A DNA stretch of 44,028 nucleotides from an uncultured Dehalococcoidia bacterium. Lineage in GTDB: Bacteria > Chloroflexota > Dehalococcoidia > Lucifugimonadales > Lucifugimonadaceae. This document shows, piece by piece, positions 7,813-15,856 of the stretch. Position numbers and translations under genes: made by a program. Location of the stretch: contig CAJXEJ010000015.1 in the NCBI GenBank assembly GCA_913052475.1, positions 1 through 44,028 of the forward strand, in the 5' to 3' direction. How positions within the stretch are numbered: position 1 is the stretch's first letter; every line of letters starts with the position of its first letter. The notes under the pieces are model-generated. The model saw only the letters and a list, made by a program, of their open reading frames with translations, made no database searches and was not told where the DNA came from.

Positions 7813-8714
7813 GAGCTCGATACAACCGATGCGCCAGCGTGCGCCACAGCCATAATCATCGGCTTACCATCGACGCCGAATGTGCGGGCAGCTTCCGACA
7901 TTTCGTGGCTGATCGTCATTTCGTTACCTGTCGCAAGTGCCAGTACTGAAGGACCCGCACCCGATAGGAAAGCGCCATGTGCCCCACCTACAAGGGCGGC
8001 CTTGATCAAATGGGGCATCGCCTTGAACGCATGGGTCCGATGAGGTTGATGAAGCCGGTCGTCGGTCGCGTACTTGAGTAGTTGGAGTTTGCCCGATGAA
8101 AGCGCGTTTACGAGCAATGCAGCCCGACCGATGTTGAATACCGCGTCTGAACGGCTGATCTGATCGGGCAGTACAGCACGGGATTCGTGCGTATTCATCA
8201 GCATTTCAGGTACGAACAATACCGCATGCAGATCTTCAGGAAGATTCACCCGATCGACGATCCACTTGTCACTGCCATGTCGAACACCAACGGTGCAACC
8301 ACCGTAAATCGCTGGCGCAACGTTATCGGGATGGCCTTCGATATCGGCAGCCAGAATCGTAAGATCTTCTTTTGAAAGATCAGCTCCAGAGATAGCCGAA
8401 CCGGCCACCAGACCACTCACAATCGCCGCCGAGCTACTGCCCATCCCGCGCGCAAATGGAATTGAGTTCGTGCATTCGTACTGCAACGCCGGCAACGGTT
8501 CATTGATGTGATGAAACATCGCTTCCACGCCAGTAACGATGAGGTTGCGGGTGTCCTGCGGAACAAGATCAGCGCCCTCGCCGGTGGTCGAAACGCTGAA
8601 CTTGCCTCGAGTAATCGTCAGCTCGTTCCACATGTCGAGTGCCATACCAATGCTGTCGAAACCGGGTCCGAGATTAGCCGTAGTTGCAGGAGCGCGTACT
8701 GTTACTGAGTTCAA
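7809..8714 (-). CDS. thrB: Homoserine kinase
   Basis: Homoserine kinase makes O-phosphohomoserine from homoserine and ATP, a precursor for threonine. It is a GHMP-superfamily kinase of 301 residues. V-R-A-P-A-T-T-A-N-L-G-P-G-F-D at 6-20 is the family N-terminus, P-F-A-R-G-M-G-S-S-S-A-A at 86-97 is the ATP phosphate loop, and the C-terminal A-F-L-S-G-A-G-P-S-V-L-A is the third GHMP motif. It is the first gene of the minus-strand operon thrB-lysC-GT-CoA-binding-GT and overlaps lysC by 4 bases. Its promoter should lie in the 220-bp gap shared with the divergent dehydrogenase gene. Confidence 0.95.
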   Translation of the reverse strand: MNSVTVRAPATTANLGPGFDSIGMALDMWNELTITRGKFSVSTTGEGADLVPQDTRNLIVTGVEAMFHHINEPLPALQYECTNSIPFARGMGSSSAAIVSGLVAGSAISGADLSKEDLTILAADIEGHPDNVAPAIYGGCTVGVRHGSDKWIVDRVNLPEDLHAVLFVPEMLMNTHESRAVLPDQISRSDAVFNIGRAALLVNALSSGKLQLLKYATDDRLHQPHRTHAFKAMPHLIKAALVGGAHGAFLSGAGPSVLALATGNEMTISHEMSEAARTFGVDGKPMIMAVAHAGASVVSSS

Positions 8715-8810
8715 ATTCGTGTTCGTGAGATGAAGGTGGGAGCTTCAGAATTATTCTTAGCTGAATGTGCCAACGCCGAGATTACAGCGATGGAACGACA
8801 AAAATGCGAT

Positions 8811-8841
8811 TTGCAATTCGATCCAATCTTGTAAGTATAAT
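8811..8841 (+). promoter_or_regulatory. Probable sigma70-type promoter for the dehydrogenase pair
   Basis: TTGCAA (8811-8816) and a perfect TATAAT (8836-8841) are separated by 19 bases, longer than the ideal 17. The -10 box is preceded by TAAG. Transcription would start near 8848 and leave a leader of about 85 bases before ATG 8934. That ATG is preceded by AGCAGG, a modest ribosome binding site. Confidence 0.5.
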
Positions 8842-8933
8842 CTCCCGTCGTACATACGGACTCCTATTTCAATGATCCGTTTTATCGCTATTTTCACCAC
8901 GCTCATCAAGCACAACAGCAAAGCAGGTCAACA

Positions 8934-9926
8934 ATGTCGAACCTCGTAGTAATTCTTGGCCCTAACAATGAGGGTTCTGAAATCCGCATGAAGGAAACTC
9001 AGGAATCAGCCGACAAAATTGGCGGTATCGACCTGAGATTCGTCGATAGCGGACAGCCGATGGACGAGATTATTGGACAGTGCCAAGGTGCGGTTGTGCT
9101 TCTTCCGCAGGCTGCGAGTTCGGCGATCATCGAGATTGCCTCGAAAGTTGATTCGCTGAAGCTTGTACAAACGTTCAGCGCAGGCACCGACTATATTGAC
9201 AAGGCGGCACTGGCTGAGATGGGCGTTGATGTTGCCAACAACGGTGGTGCCAACGCTGTAGCCGTTGCGGAACATGCGATTGGTCTGATGTTTTCGACCA
9301 ATCGCAAGCTCGATGTTCAAATCGAAAGCGTTAAGGCCGGTACGTGGATGGCTGGCGTAGGCGGTGACCGTGCCGAGTTCCACACTCTCGTTGGCAAACG
9401 AATCGGAATCGTCGGGCTAGGCAGAATCGGCTCACGAGTTGCCAAACGCCTCGCAGGGTGGGAGTGCGAAATCGTCTACCATGACGTTGTTGATCACGAC
9501 GACGACTACGTTGCAGCCACCGGCGCAAAGAAAGTCGATTTCGACGAACTCGTTTCTACTTGCGACATCATCACTCTGCACGTTCCACACGACCGTATTA
9601 CCGAACACATGATGTCCGGCCGTGAATTCGGAATGATGAAGCCGACCGCGATCCTCATCAACACGTGCCGTGGTCCGGTGGTTGATGAAACCGCTCTGAT
9701 CAGGGCATTGGAATCGAAGGAAATTTTCGCTGCCGGACTCGATGTAACCGAGATCGAGCCGATAGAAGCCGACAATCCGTTGCCAACCATGCCAAACGTG
9801 GTAGTTACACCTCACCTCGCAACTAGGGCGATTGAGTCCGAGTGGAACGCCTCACAATTCACGATGGAAAACGCCGGACGAGTGGTTAGAGGTGAAGGTG
9901 CCGACTGGATCGTCAAACCGGTGTAA
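8934..9926 (+). CDS. D-isomer-specific 2-hydroxyacid dehydrogenase, copy 1
   Basis: An NAD-dependent 2-hydroxyacid dehydrogenase of 330 residues that interconverts a D-2-hydroxy acid and a 2-keto acid. The Rossmann motif G-L-G-R-I-G is at 161-166, and D184 at the end of the next strand favours NAD over NADP. The catalytic triad is R246 in N-T-C-R-G-P-V-V-D, E275 in T-E-I-E-P and H294 in V-T-P-H-L-A. The substrate-binding N-terminal lobe has the usual S-A-G-T-D and N-N-G-G-A-N-A. Phosphoglycerate dehydrogenase, glyoxylate reductase or another hydroxyacid enzyme are all possible; there is no ACT domain as in many SerA proteins. A close paralogue follows after 45 bases. Confidence 0.93.
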   Translation: MSNLVVILGPNNEGSEIRMKETQESADKIGGIDLRFVDSGQPMDEIIGQCQGAVVLLPQAASSAIIEIASKVDSLKLVQTFSAGTDYIDKAALAEMGVDVANNGGANAVAVAEHAIGLMFSTNRKLDVQIESVKAGTWMAGVGGDRAEFHTLVGKRIGIVGLGRIGSRVAKRLAGWECEIVYHDVVDHDDDYVAATGAKKVDFDELVSTCDIITLHVPHDRITEHMMSGREFGMMKPTAILINTCRGPVVDETALIRALESKEIFAAGLDVTEIEPIEADNPLPTMPNVVVTPHLATRAIESEWNASQFTMENAGRVVRGEGADWIVKPV

Positions 9927-9971
9927 TCATGTCCGACCCACTTAGATCGAAAGGTTAGGAAAGTAATCGCA

Positions 9972-10964
9972 ATGTCAAATATCGTAGTTATTCTCGCCTC
10001 AAAAGGTCCAGCCACTGAAACTACCTTCAGCGAATCGAAAGCAGCGGCGGACAAAATCGGCGGTATTGACCTGCGTCTTGTAGATGTCGACCAGCCGTTC
10101 GACAAGATCGTCGAGCAGTGCCAGGGTGCGGTGATGATTCTTCCAAAAGGGCGTCCGGAATTTTTTACAAGTCTCATCGAAAAAATCGAGACTGTGAAGC
10201 TCGTTCAAACATCAAGTGCAGGTACCGACTGGATCGACAAGGCAACTCTCGCCGAACTGGGCGTTGATGTTGCCAACAACGGGGGTGCCAACGCAGTCGC
10301 AGTTGCAGAACACACCATTGGTCTGATGTTTTCTACGAACCGTAAGCTCGACCGCCAAATCGAGAGCGTCAAGGACGGCACGTGGTCGGCGGGTATCGGC
10401 GGCGAGCGAGACGAGTTCCATACTCTGGTTGGCAAGCGAATCGGCATCGTTGGACTCGGCAGGATCGGTTCCCGAGTTGCCAAACGACTCAACGGCTGGG
10501 AGTGCGAACTCGTCTATCACGATGTTGTTCAGCACGACGCAGAATACGTCGCAGCAACTGGTGCGAGACAAGTTGATTTCGATGAACTTGTGTCGACATC
10601 CGACATTATTACCCTCCACGTGCCGCTCGATCGCGTTACCGAGCATATGATGTCGGATCGCGAATTCGAAATGATGAAACCGACCGCGATTCTCATCAAC
10701 GCATGCCGAGGACCGGTCGTCGATGAAAATGCCCTGATCAGGGCACTTGAATCGAAGGAGATATTTGCGGCTGGTCTCGACGTAACCGAGATTGAGCCGA
10801 TCGAGGCTGACAATCCACTTCCAACGATGGAAAACGTGGTAGTGACGCCGCACGTAGCGTCAAAGTCGCTCGAATCTCAGCTAAACGCTGCGCAGTACAC
10901 CATGGAGAACGCTGGCCGAATGGTTCGAGGCGAAAACCCCGAATGGATCGTCAAGCCGGTGTGA
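9972..10964 (+). CDS. D-isomer-specific 2-hydroxyacid dehydrogenase, copy 2
   Basis: The tandem paralogue of the preceding gene, with exactly the same length of 330 residues and no gap needed to align the two. G-L-G-R-I-G is at 161-166, and the catalytic R246, E275 and H294 are all kept. The cofactor-binding half is nearly identical between the copies, apart from scattered conservative changes. The N-terminal lobe around residues 10-75, which shapes the substrate pocket, differs much more (for example Q-A-A-S-S-A against K-G-R-P-E-F). This pattern suggests a duplication followed by a change of substrate. AGGAAAG precedes the start. The two genes are probably one transcript from the promoter near 8840. 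Confidence 0.93.
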   Translation: MSNIVVILASKGPATETTFSESKAAADKIGGIDLRLVDVDQPFDKIVEQCQGAVMILPKGRPEFFTSLIEKIETVKLVQTSSAGTDWIDKATLAELGVDVANNGGANAVAVAEHTIGLMFSTNRKLDRQIESVKDGTWSAGIGGERDEFHTLVGKRIGIVGLGRIGSRVAKRLNGWECELVYHDVVQHDAEYVAATGARQVDFDELVSTSDIITLHVPLDRVTEHMMSDREFEMMKPTAILINACRGPVVDENALIRALESKEIFAAGLDVTEIEPIEADNPLPTMENVVVTPHVASKSLESQLNAAQYTMENAGRMVRGENPEWIVKPV

Positions 10965-11304
10965 GTGCCATGGCACGTTTTCTTGAAGACGATCCCGCCT
11001 CCGGTTTCCATCATCCTGAACGAGATTCAGGATATTGACGCAGTATGAAGTATCTGCTCGCCCCTAGCTTCCCGACCAAAGCGAAAGGATCCGAGGTGGG
11101 GGTTGTGAAAACCTGCCAAGCAGGCAAGGGTGGGCAATCGAACAAAGTGCGTTGTTCACAGATGAACAATGACGCCCGCATCACAAGCACGTGCCAGCCA
11201 ACCCTCGCCGCACCAGATCCTTCGACTGTTGCTCGGAGCGCGCGAACCGTAGCATCGCTAAAAACGTCACAGAACCCCACCACCAACATCGCCATATCCA
11301 CCGC
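10965..11304. other. Intergenic stretch upstream of tRNA-Pro
   Basis: About 340 bases with no convincing gene. It holds the palindrome at 11013-11033 and a short GTGCCATGGCAC palindrome with a T-run at 10965-10981 that could at most be a weak terminator for the dehydrogenase pair. An overlapping pair of open frames, one on each strand, has no recognisable motif. Confidence 0.4.
11013..11033. repeat. Dispersed REP-like palindrome, copy A
   Basis: A perfect hyphenated palindrome: ATCCTGAA (11013-11020), a 5-base centre CGAGA, then TTCAGGAT (11026-11033). The same 8-5-8 architecture recurs at 24269-24289 and 34464-34484, always between genes. Confidence 0.65.
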
Positions 11305-11310
11305 TATAAT
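11305..11310 (+). promoter_or_regulatory. -10 box for tRNA-Pro
   Basis: A perfect TATAAT lies 17 bases before the first base of the tRNA. I see no good -35 box at the proper spacing (the hexamer near 11282 is poor). Confidence 0.45.
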
Positions 11311-11327
11311 CGACTAGCTCAATAAGT

Positions 11328-11404
<77 letters not shown>

Positions 11405-11527
11405 TTTTTCGCAAAATAGGCTCCAACTGAACATGATTTTCGGTTGGGGTATTTTGACAGTAGATTTGACAGCAACCGATGACGGTGAGCTTGCTGTTCA
11501 CGCTCAACTTTTAGAAAGAACCAAACC

Positions 11528-12088
11528 TTGAAGCGCCCCCGTCTTCTGTTCTCCCTTCTCATCCTCGCAGCCACCGTACTCACCGCTTGTCGTTCGAGCG
11601 ACGAGGCGCAATCGCAGATCGATGAATTTACGCAGATCACCCCGTCTGAGCGCATATTTACGATCAACGATTTCAAGGCGGTGAGATTCAAGACCAACAC
11701 CGAGTACGACGTTTCAGAGCTTCCATCAGCGACCGCCGCGTGGTTTGGGTTCTGGACTCCTTTGGGAACGGTTGCGAAGGAATACGAGATTCGCTTTTAC
11801 GAATCTCATTCCGACGCTATTAAGTTCGGAACCAGTTACGCCATTGAAGCGTCGGGCGAAACAGCGTTACTTGATGAAGAAGATGCCATATGGGATGAAG
11901 GACTCAAGGATCGTCGCGCGTACTTCGCGGCACCATCGTCCCACGGCAGCGGTAGCGTCCAGCCTTTGTATGGCGGATACGCCATCTACGGCAACATGGT
12001 CTTGCTGTGCGAGGGTGCCAATCAGGTACATGCACTCGGCCACTGCGCAGCGTTGGTAACAGCTATCGAAGCGCCGGTAGTCCAATGA
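11528..12088 (+). CDS. Putative lipoprotein of unknown function
   Basis: A 186-residue protein starting with TTG. The N-terminus K-R-P-R followed by a hydrophobic stretch and L-T-A-C at 18-21 is a clear lipoprotein signal peptide, so C21 would be lipidated and the protein anchored outside the cytoplasmic membrane. The mature part has mixed alpha/beta character with many aromatic residues (W-F-G-F-W, Y-E-I-R-F-Y, D-R-R-A-Y-F-A-A-P) and two late cysteines that might form a disulphide. I recognise no family. The stop overlaps the start of the following PPOX-fold gene (ATGA), so they are translated together. Confidence 0.75.
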   Translation: MKRPRLLFSLLILAATVLTACRSSDEAQSQIDEFTQITPSERIFTINDFKAVRFKTNTEYDVSELPSATAAWFGFWTPLGTVAKEYEIRFYESHSDAIKFGTSYAIEASGETALLDEEDAIWDEGLKDRRAYFAAPSSHGSGSVQPLYGGYAIYGNMVLLCEGANQVHALGHCAALVTAIEAPVVQ

Positions 12089-12501
12089 CCAACAATATGA
12101 AGACAACCGCCGCTGAAGCTTTCCTTGCTAGCGAGCCAAACATGATCCTAGCGACAATCCGCAAAGACGGACGTCCCCAACTATCACCGGTCTGGTTCAT
12201 CTGGCGAGACGATATGTTTTTGATCTCGACCACGCTGACAACTGCCAAATGGAACAATCTTGTGCGAGATCAGCGTTGCACGGGAATTATTGACAACCCC
12301 GACGGACGCTACATCTCAATCATCGGCGTCGCTGAGATGTCGACGGAAAACTCTCCCCACGCGATCACAACAGAAATAGTCCGCAAATACAAAAAGGGCG
12401 ATGAGTTCGAGCTGTACATGGAAACGATAAGGCAAGAACGACCCGACCGTGGAATTATCCGGCTGAAACCCGTCCGCGTGATCACGCGCGAACTCGACTG
12501 A
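12085..12501 (+). CDS. PPOX-class (pyridoxamine 5'-phosphate oxidase fold) flavin/F420-binding protein
   Basis: A 138-residue split-barrel protein. The N-terminus E-P-N-M-I-L-A-T-I-R-K-D-G-R-P-Q-L-S-P-V-W-F is the standard first hairpin of PPOX-class F420- or FMN-dependent oxidoreductases. T-T-A-K-W-N-N-L and C-T-G-I-I-D-N-P-D-G-R-Y follow as usual. I chose ATG 12085, which overlaps the preceding stop, over upstream in-frame starts because the family begins about 15 residues before the A-T-I-R strand. Such proteins reduce diverse small molecules or only bind cofactor; the cofactor (F420, FMN or haem) is not decidable here. Confidence 0.87.
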   Translation: MTNNMKTTAAEAFLASEPNMILATIRKDGRPQLSPVWFIWRDDMFLISTTLTTAKWNNLVRDQRCTGIIDNPDGRYISIIGVAEMSTENSPHAITTEIVRKYKKGDEFELYMETIRQERPDRGIIRLKPVRVITRELD

Positions 12502-12551
12502 TTCTCACGATCCGTAAAGAGCGTTCTCCGGGATCGCGATGCCTAATACCG

Positions 12552-13019
12552 CTAAAACGGTTTGAGCACCATCAAGTAAGCGATAAGTACCATTAACACG
12601 TACATGAATGCTTCGACAATTCTGTACTTCGTGCTGGTGAGTATCGCCAGTTGTTCAGGAAAGATGCGCCCTCTTCAATTTCCTGATCCATCAGCTTGGC
12701 GACTCCGTCACCTCGCAGCTTGAACGTAACGCCAGGAACGATCAGCGCTGTAACTGTTGTGACGTACGCGGCGATAAGCCATCCGTCATCGAGCGAATAT
12801 CCTGCCTTCCACGCCGCAAGCACTCCGAAAATCCCGACCAAGATCACCACAGGAACCGTGATCATTCCACTCCCAGCATCAATGCCCATGTAGATTTTGA
12901 AGACCGTCACATCGGCAGTTCGGGAACCATCACCGAAGAATAGGTGATCATCCCGAGTGCTCAGAGAAGCAGGAGCACCGCAAGAATGTGAAATAGTTCG
13001 AAATGTCAGCGAGAACCAT
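12552..13019 (-). pseudogene. Decayed integral membrane protein gene (DUF2269-like)
   Basis: On the minus strand, a start near 13019 reads M-V-L-A-D-I-S-N-Y-F. Frame changes then give H-I-L-A-V-L-L-L-L, A-L-G-M-I-T-Y-S-S-V, the long segment I-Y-M-G-I-D-A-G-S-G-M-I-T-V-P through L-D-D-G-W-L-I-A-A-Y-V, and finally R-I-F-P-E-Q-L-A-I-L and V-L-M-V-L-I-A-Y-L-M-V-L-K-P-F with a stop at 12554-12552. The pieces together form a small four-helix membrane protein resembling the DUF2269 group. At least three frameshifts and an internal stop show the gene is dead. It lies head to head with the enolase-superfamily gene. Confidence 0.72.
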
Positions 13020-13192
13020 GAAATCGCTCCGTGTATCAATTCCAGCCAATTAACAAGACGACGGCCATTACAGCACCGTTCCAGCAAATCAATTCACCGC
13101 CTTCGCTCAGCGTGATTCACGGGTATAAACTCCCGGCGATATCGAACCTGCCAGAACGAATCGCATTTCGCAAAACATTCGAGGTACCCGAA

Positions 13193-14335
13193 TTGAAAGT
13201 CACAGGCGTCAAAACAACAGTTGTTGAAAACGAACCTCCGTACATCGGCGGCAAGTACTTCCTTTTCCTGGAAGTCGAGACTGACGAGGGCATCACAGGT
13301 CTCGGGGAAAAAGTGACCGGCAGCTCGTTCAACCAGAGCGGATGGAAAGAGTTCACCTCGCAGATCCAGCTAATTCATGAAACCAGCGAGGCGTTTCTTA
13401 TCGGTCAGGACCCATTCAATATCGAGAAAATCTGGAGCGACGCTTACGGTAGCCGACACGACTATCGGCACCCGAGTCTGCACTACACCTCGGTCCTCGC
13501 AGCCATCGACATGGCGTGCTGGGACATTGTCGGTAAGGCGGCCAACCAACCCGCTTACAAACTTCTTGGTGGTCAGTTCCACGAAAAGCTACGCGCCTAT
13601 GCCTACATGCCTTCCGGTTGGCAGGATAGCCCGGAGAAAGCTGGCGAAATTGCACGACAACTGCTCGAAGAAGGCAATTCAGCCTGCAAGCTCGATCCGT
13701 TCACGCCACTACATCCCGGGCCGCGCGATATCTCGCTTCCGGAAATCCGAAAAGCCGCAAACATTTTTGAGGCGATTCGCAAAGAAGTTGGCGACGATCT
13801 TGAGGTCGGAATTGGTACCCACGGACAGCTAACCACCTACTCGGCAATTCGCGTTGCAAACATCCTCGAGGAGTACAACCCGTTCTGGTTCGAAGAGCCT
13901 GTCCCACCTGAAAATTACGACGAAATGGCGCGAGTGGCCGCCCACACCAGCATCCCGATCGCCAGCGGTGAACGACTCGTCACCAAATACGAATTCTCAC
14001 AACTCATCGAAAAGGGTGCTGCTTCGATCATCCAGATTGATGTCGGTCAGGCAGGCGGAATTCTGGAGGCAAAGAAGGTTGCCGCCATCGCCGAAGCCCA
14101 CTACGCAATGATCGCTCCCCACATGTACTGCGGACCTATCGCCGCTGCAGCCGCTATTCAGGTCGACACCTGCTCGCCCAACTTCGTAATTCAGGAAGCC
14201 AACCAGGGACCGCTCCACAAGACGATCTTCAAAGAGCCACTCAGGTTCGAAAAAGGCTTCATCATTCCGCCGACCGGACCCGGACTCGGTGTTGAGCTAA
14301 ACATGGACATCGTGAAAAGTCGGATCGTGAGCTAG
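13193..14335 (+). CDS. Enolase-superfamily enzyme (mandelate racemase / muconate lactonizing type)
   Basis: These enzymes abstract a proton alpha to a carboxylate with Mg2+ help; many are sugar-acid dehydratases. I chose TTG 13193, preceded by GAGGT at 7 bases, giving 380 residues beginning M-K-V-T-G-V-K. The longer reading from 13031 adds 54 unlike residues that run into the decayed neighbour. W-F-E-E-P at 232-236 and S-G-E-R at 258-261 supply metal ligands. D283 and H310 (A-P-H-M-Y-C-G-P) form the His-Asp dyad, and K167 sits in C-K-L-D. The first metal position reads G-T-H (208-210) rather than the usual D-x-H. The substrate is unknown; a galactonate/gluconate-type dehydratase is one possibility. 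Confidence 0.86.
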   Translation: MKVTGVKTTVVENEPPYIGGKYFLFLEVETDEGITGLGEKVTGSSFNQSGWKEFTSQIQLIHETSEAFLIGQDPFNIEKIWSDAYGSRHDYRHPSLHYTSVLAAIDMACWDIVGKAANQPAYKLLGGQFHEKLRAYAYMPSGWQDSPEKAGEIARQLLEEGNSACKLDPFTPLHPGPRDISLPEIRKAANIFEAIRKEVGDDLEVGIGTHGQLTTYSAIRVANILEEYNPFWFEEPVPPENYDEMARVAAHTSIPIASGERLVTKYEFSQLIEKGAASIIQIDVGQAGGILEAKKVAAIAEAHYAMIAPHMYCGPIAAAAAIQVDTCSPNFVIQEANQGPLHKTIFKEPLRFEKGFIIPPTGPGLGVELNMDIVKSRIVS

Positions 14336-14470
14336 GCGGATGGATCGCACACCACACAAACAGTGACCGATAATAATGACCAACCAACGATCCAATTCTA
14401 GGATTTAGGGCTCATAAGCTAACGACAAAGAAGCGGAGTCAAAGGCTGATAGAACTTACGATACTAAATA
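14336..14470. other. Short intergenic stretch
   Basis: No gene is recognisable. The 3' part may hold the lost start region of the GNAT pseudogene that follows; the first in-frame codons upstream of 14471 include a TAA. Confidence 0.35.
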
Positions 14471-14904
14471 CGACCGGTCGATTCCGATAACGACCTTCCT
14501 GCGCTCGTGCGAATGCTCGATCAGGTAATGACCGACGGCATGACCATGTCTGGAATGCGCGAGTAGCTTACCAATCCAGCGCCGATCAATCGGTATGTAG
14601 TCGCCACCACCGATACTGGCAAGATCATTGGTTGGCGTTTACTTAACCGACGGGCAAATGATCCAGAAAACCGCGCATTCACGTCGATCATCGTCCACCC
14701 GAACTACCGGCGAGAGGATACATATCCCTCGTTTTTACACGGCACAGGCGGCAAAGTCACCACGCTCCCGCAGCCCTCAATACACGTTTATCATGGTTGT
14801 TCTACTGTTACGGATGGCGCACCTACCATCAGGCTCGTAAACTTATGCCATTCGTGGTGTTTGGCGAATTCCGTGGGCTGGTACGTCAGTGGACCGGTCG
14901 CTGA
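14471..14904 (+). pseudogene. Decayed GNAT-family N-acetyltransferase gene
   Basis: From 14471 one frame reads R-P-V-D-S-D-N-D-L-P-A-L-V-R-M-L-D, meets a TAG at 14564-14566, and continues in the same frame. The next segments are N-R-Y-V-V-A-T-T-D-T-G-K-I-I-G-W and F-T-S-I-I-V-H-P-N-Y-R-R, which are the beta4 and motif A strands of a GNAT acetyltransferase. The acetyl-CoA loop R-R-x-G-x-G is lost, and beyond it the frame shifts more than once (a late piece reads V-V-F-G-E-F-R up to TGA 14904). It is a clear pseudogene immediately upstream of porC. Confidence 0.75.
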
Positions 14905-14940
14905 CGAACCAGAATATTGAACGTAGGGAGACGCTCTAAC

Positions 14941-15540
14941 TTGGACACACAGTTACCTATTGAAGTCAGGTGGCATGGTCGCGGCGGCCAGGGAGTAGTT
15001 ACCGCCAGCCGTATTCTTGCCTCCGCTGCCCTCAAGGGTGGTTACTACCTTCAATCGCTTCCCGACTTCGGAGCCGAGCGATCAGGCGCTCCAATCGCCG
15101 CCTACACCCGCATCAGTGAAACACCACCAATCGACCGAGGCCCTGTTTACGAACCCGATGCCGTAATTGTTCTAGATGCGTCCCTTATCGGCCAGGTCGA
15201 CGTTGAAACCGGACTCACTCCTGCCGGCACGATCATCGTCAACACTGATGACCCGAACGCACCTGCATTGCGACGGCTCAAGCTAACTGTCGGCCAGCAA
15301 CTCTGGACCGTCGACGCAAGCCAGATCGCCGTCTCACTAATCAAACGCAACGTTCCCAACACCCCGATCCTCGGGGTGTTTGCTCGTTCGGTACCCGTTC
15401 TCGATATCGACACGATGTCACATGCCCTTGAGGAACTCATGTCCGAAACTTTCCCGCCACCGATCGTCAAAGCCAATCTCAAAGCCCTCCAACTCGGGCA
15501 TGACAACGCCGTGAAAGTTGAGGTCGCCGCCAATGTCTGA
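14941..15540 (+). CDS. porC: Pyruvate/2-oxoacid:ferredoxin oxidoreductase, gamma subunit
   Basis: The gamma subunit of the four-subunit 2-oxoacid:ferredoxin oxidoreductase, which makes acetyl-CoA, CO2 and reduced ferredoxin from pyruvate. I chose TTG 14941, 10 bases after GGGAG; an upstream in-frame TTG at 14917 would swallow that site. The protein of 199 residues opens with E-V-R-W-H-G-R-G-G-Q-G-V-V-T-A-S, the family signature. P-D-F-G-A-E-R-S-G-A-P-I-A-A-Y follows near residue 40. It overlaps the delta-subunit start by 8 bases. The order gamma-delta-alpha-beta is the common one for this complex. A different 2-oxoacid substrate remains possible. Confidence 0.92.
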   Translation: MDTQLPIEVRWHGRGGQGVVTASRILASAALKGGYYLQSLPDFGAERSGAPIAAYTRISETPPIDRGPVYEPDAVIVLDASLIGQVDVETGLTPAGTIIVNTDDPNAPALRRLKLTVGQQLWTVDASQIAVSLIKRNVPNTPILGVFARSVPVLDIDTMSHALEELMSETFPPPIVKANLKALQLGHDNAVKVEVAANV

Positions 15541-15856
15541 GCAACCACTCTGGAAACAAATTCAACCCGGTGGAATCGGAGTAAATCCAGGCAGCACCGA
15601 TCGCGTGCAAACTGGCGACTGGCGAACCGAAGTTCCCGTCATCGATTTCGAACGCTGCACCCACTGCATGATCTGCTGGGTCGACTGCCCCGACACCAGC
15701 TTCGAAGTCGCTGACTCGAAACTTGTCGCAGTCGATCTCAAGCACTGCAAAGGCTGTGGAATCTGCGCACAGGTTTGCCCTGTGAAATGTATAGATATGG
15801 TTCCCGATTCAGCGGCTGACCGAGACACCGAACCCAGCGAAAACGGAGCCGGATAG
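15533..15856 (+). CDS. porD: Pyruvate/2-oxoacid:ferredoxin oxidoreductase, delta (ferredoxin-like) subunit
   Basis: A 107-residue ferredoxin-like subunit that passes electrons from the TPP/FeS core to external ferredoxin. Two complete [4Fe-4S] motifs are visible: C42-x2-C45-x2-C48-x3-C52 with a following proline, and C72-x2-C75-x2-C78-x3-C82 with a following proline. The N-terminal W-R-T-E-V-P-V-I-D strand is typical of PorD. ATG 15533 was chosen because it lies inside the end of porC, as expected for coupled translation. The stop is directly followed by the alpha-subunit ATG with no spacer. Confidence 0.93.
   Translation: MSEQPLWKQIQPGGIGVNPGSTDRVQTGDWRTEVPVIDFERCTHCMICWVDCPDTSFEVADSKLVAVDLKHCKGCGICAQVCPVKCIDMVPDSAADRDTEPSENGAG

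Noticed and set aside
10965-10981. GTGCCATGGCAC palindrome followed by TTTTC as a terminator for the dehydrogenase pair
   Set aside because: Without unpaired bases in the centre the usable stem is only about four base pairs, so it is too weak to assert.
11011-11301. 96-codon minus-strand frame with a hydrophobic start
   Set aside because: The plus strand is open over the same bases, no conserved motif is complete, and it runs through a repeat palindrome. A faint likeness to 2'-5' RNA ligases was not enough to call it.
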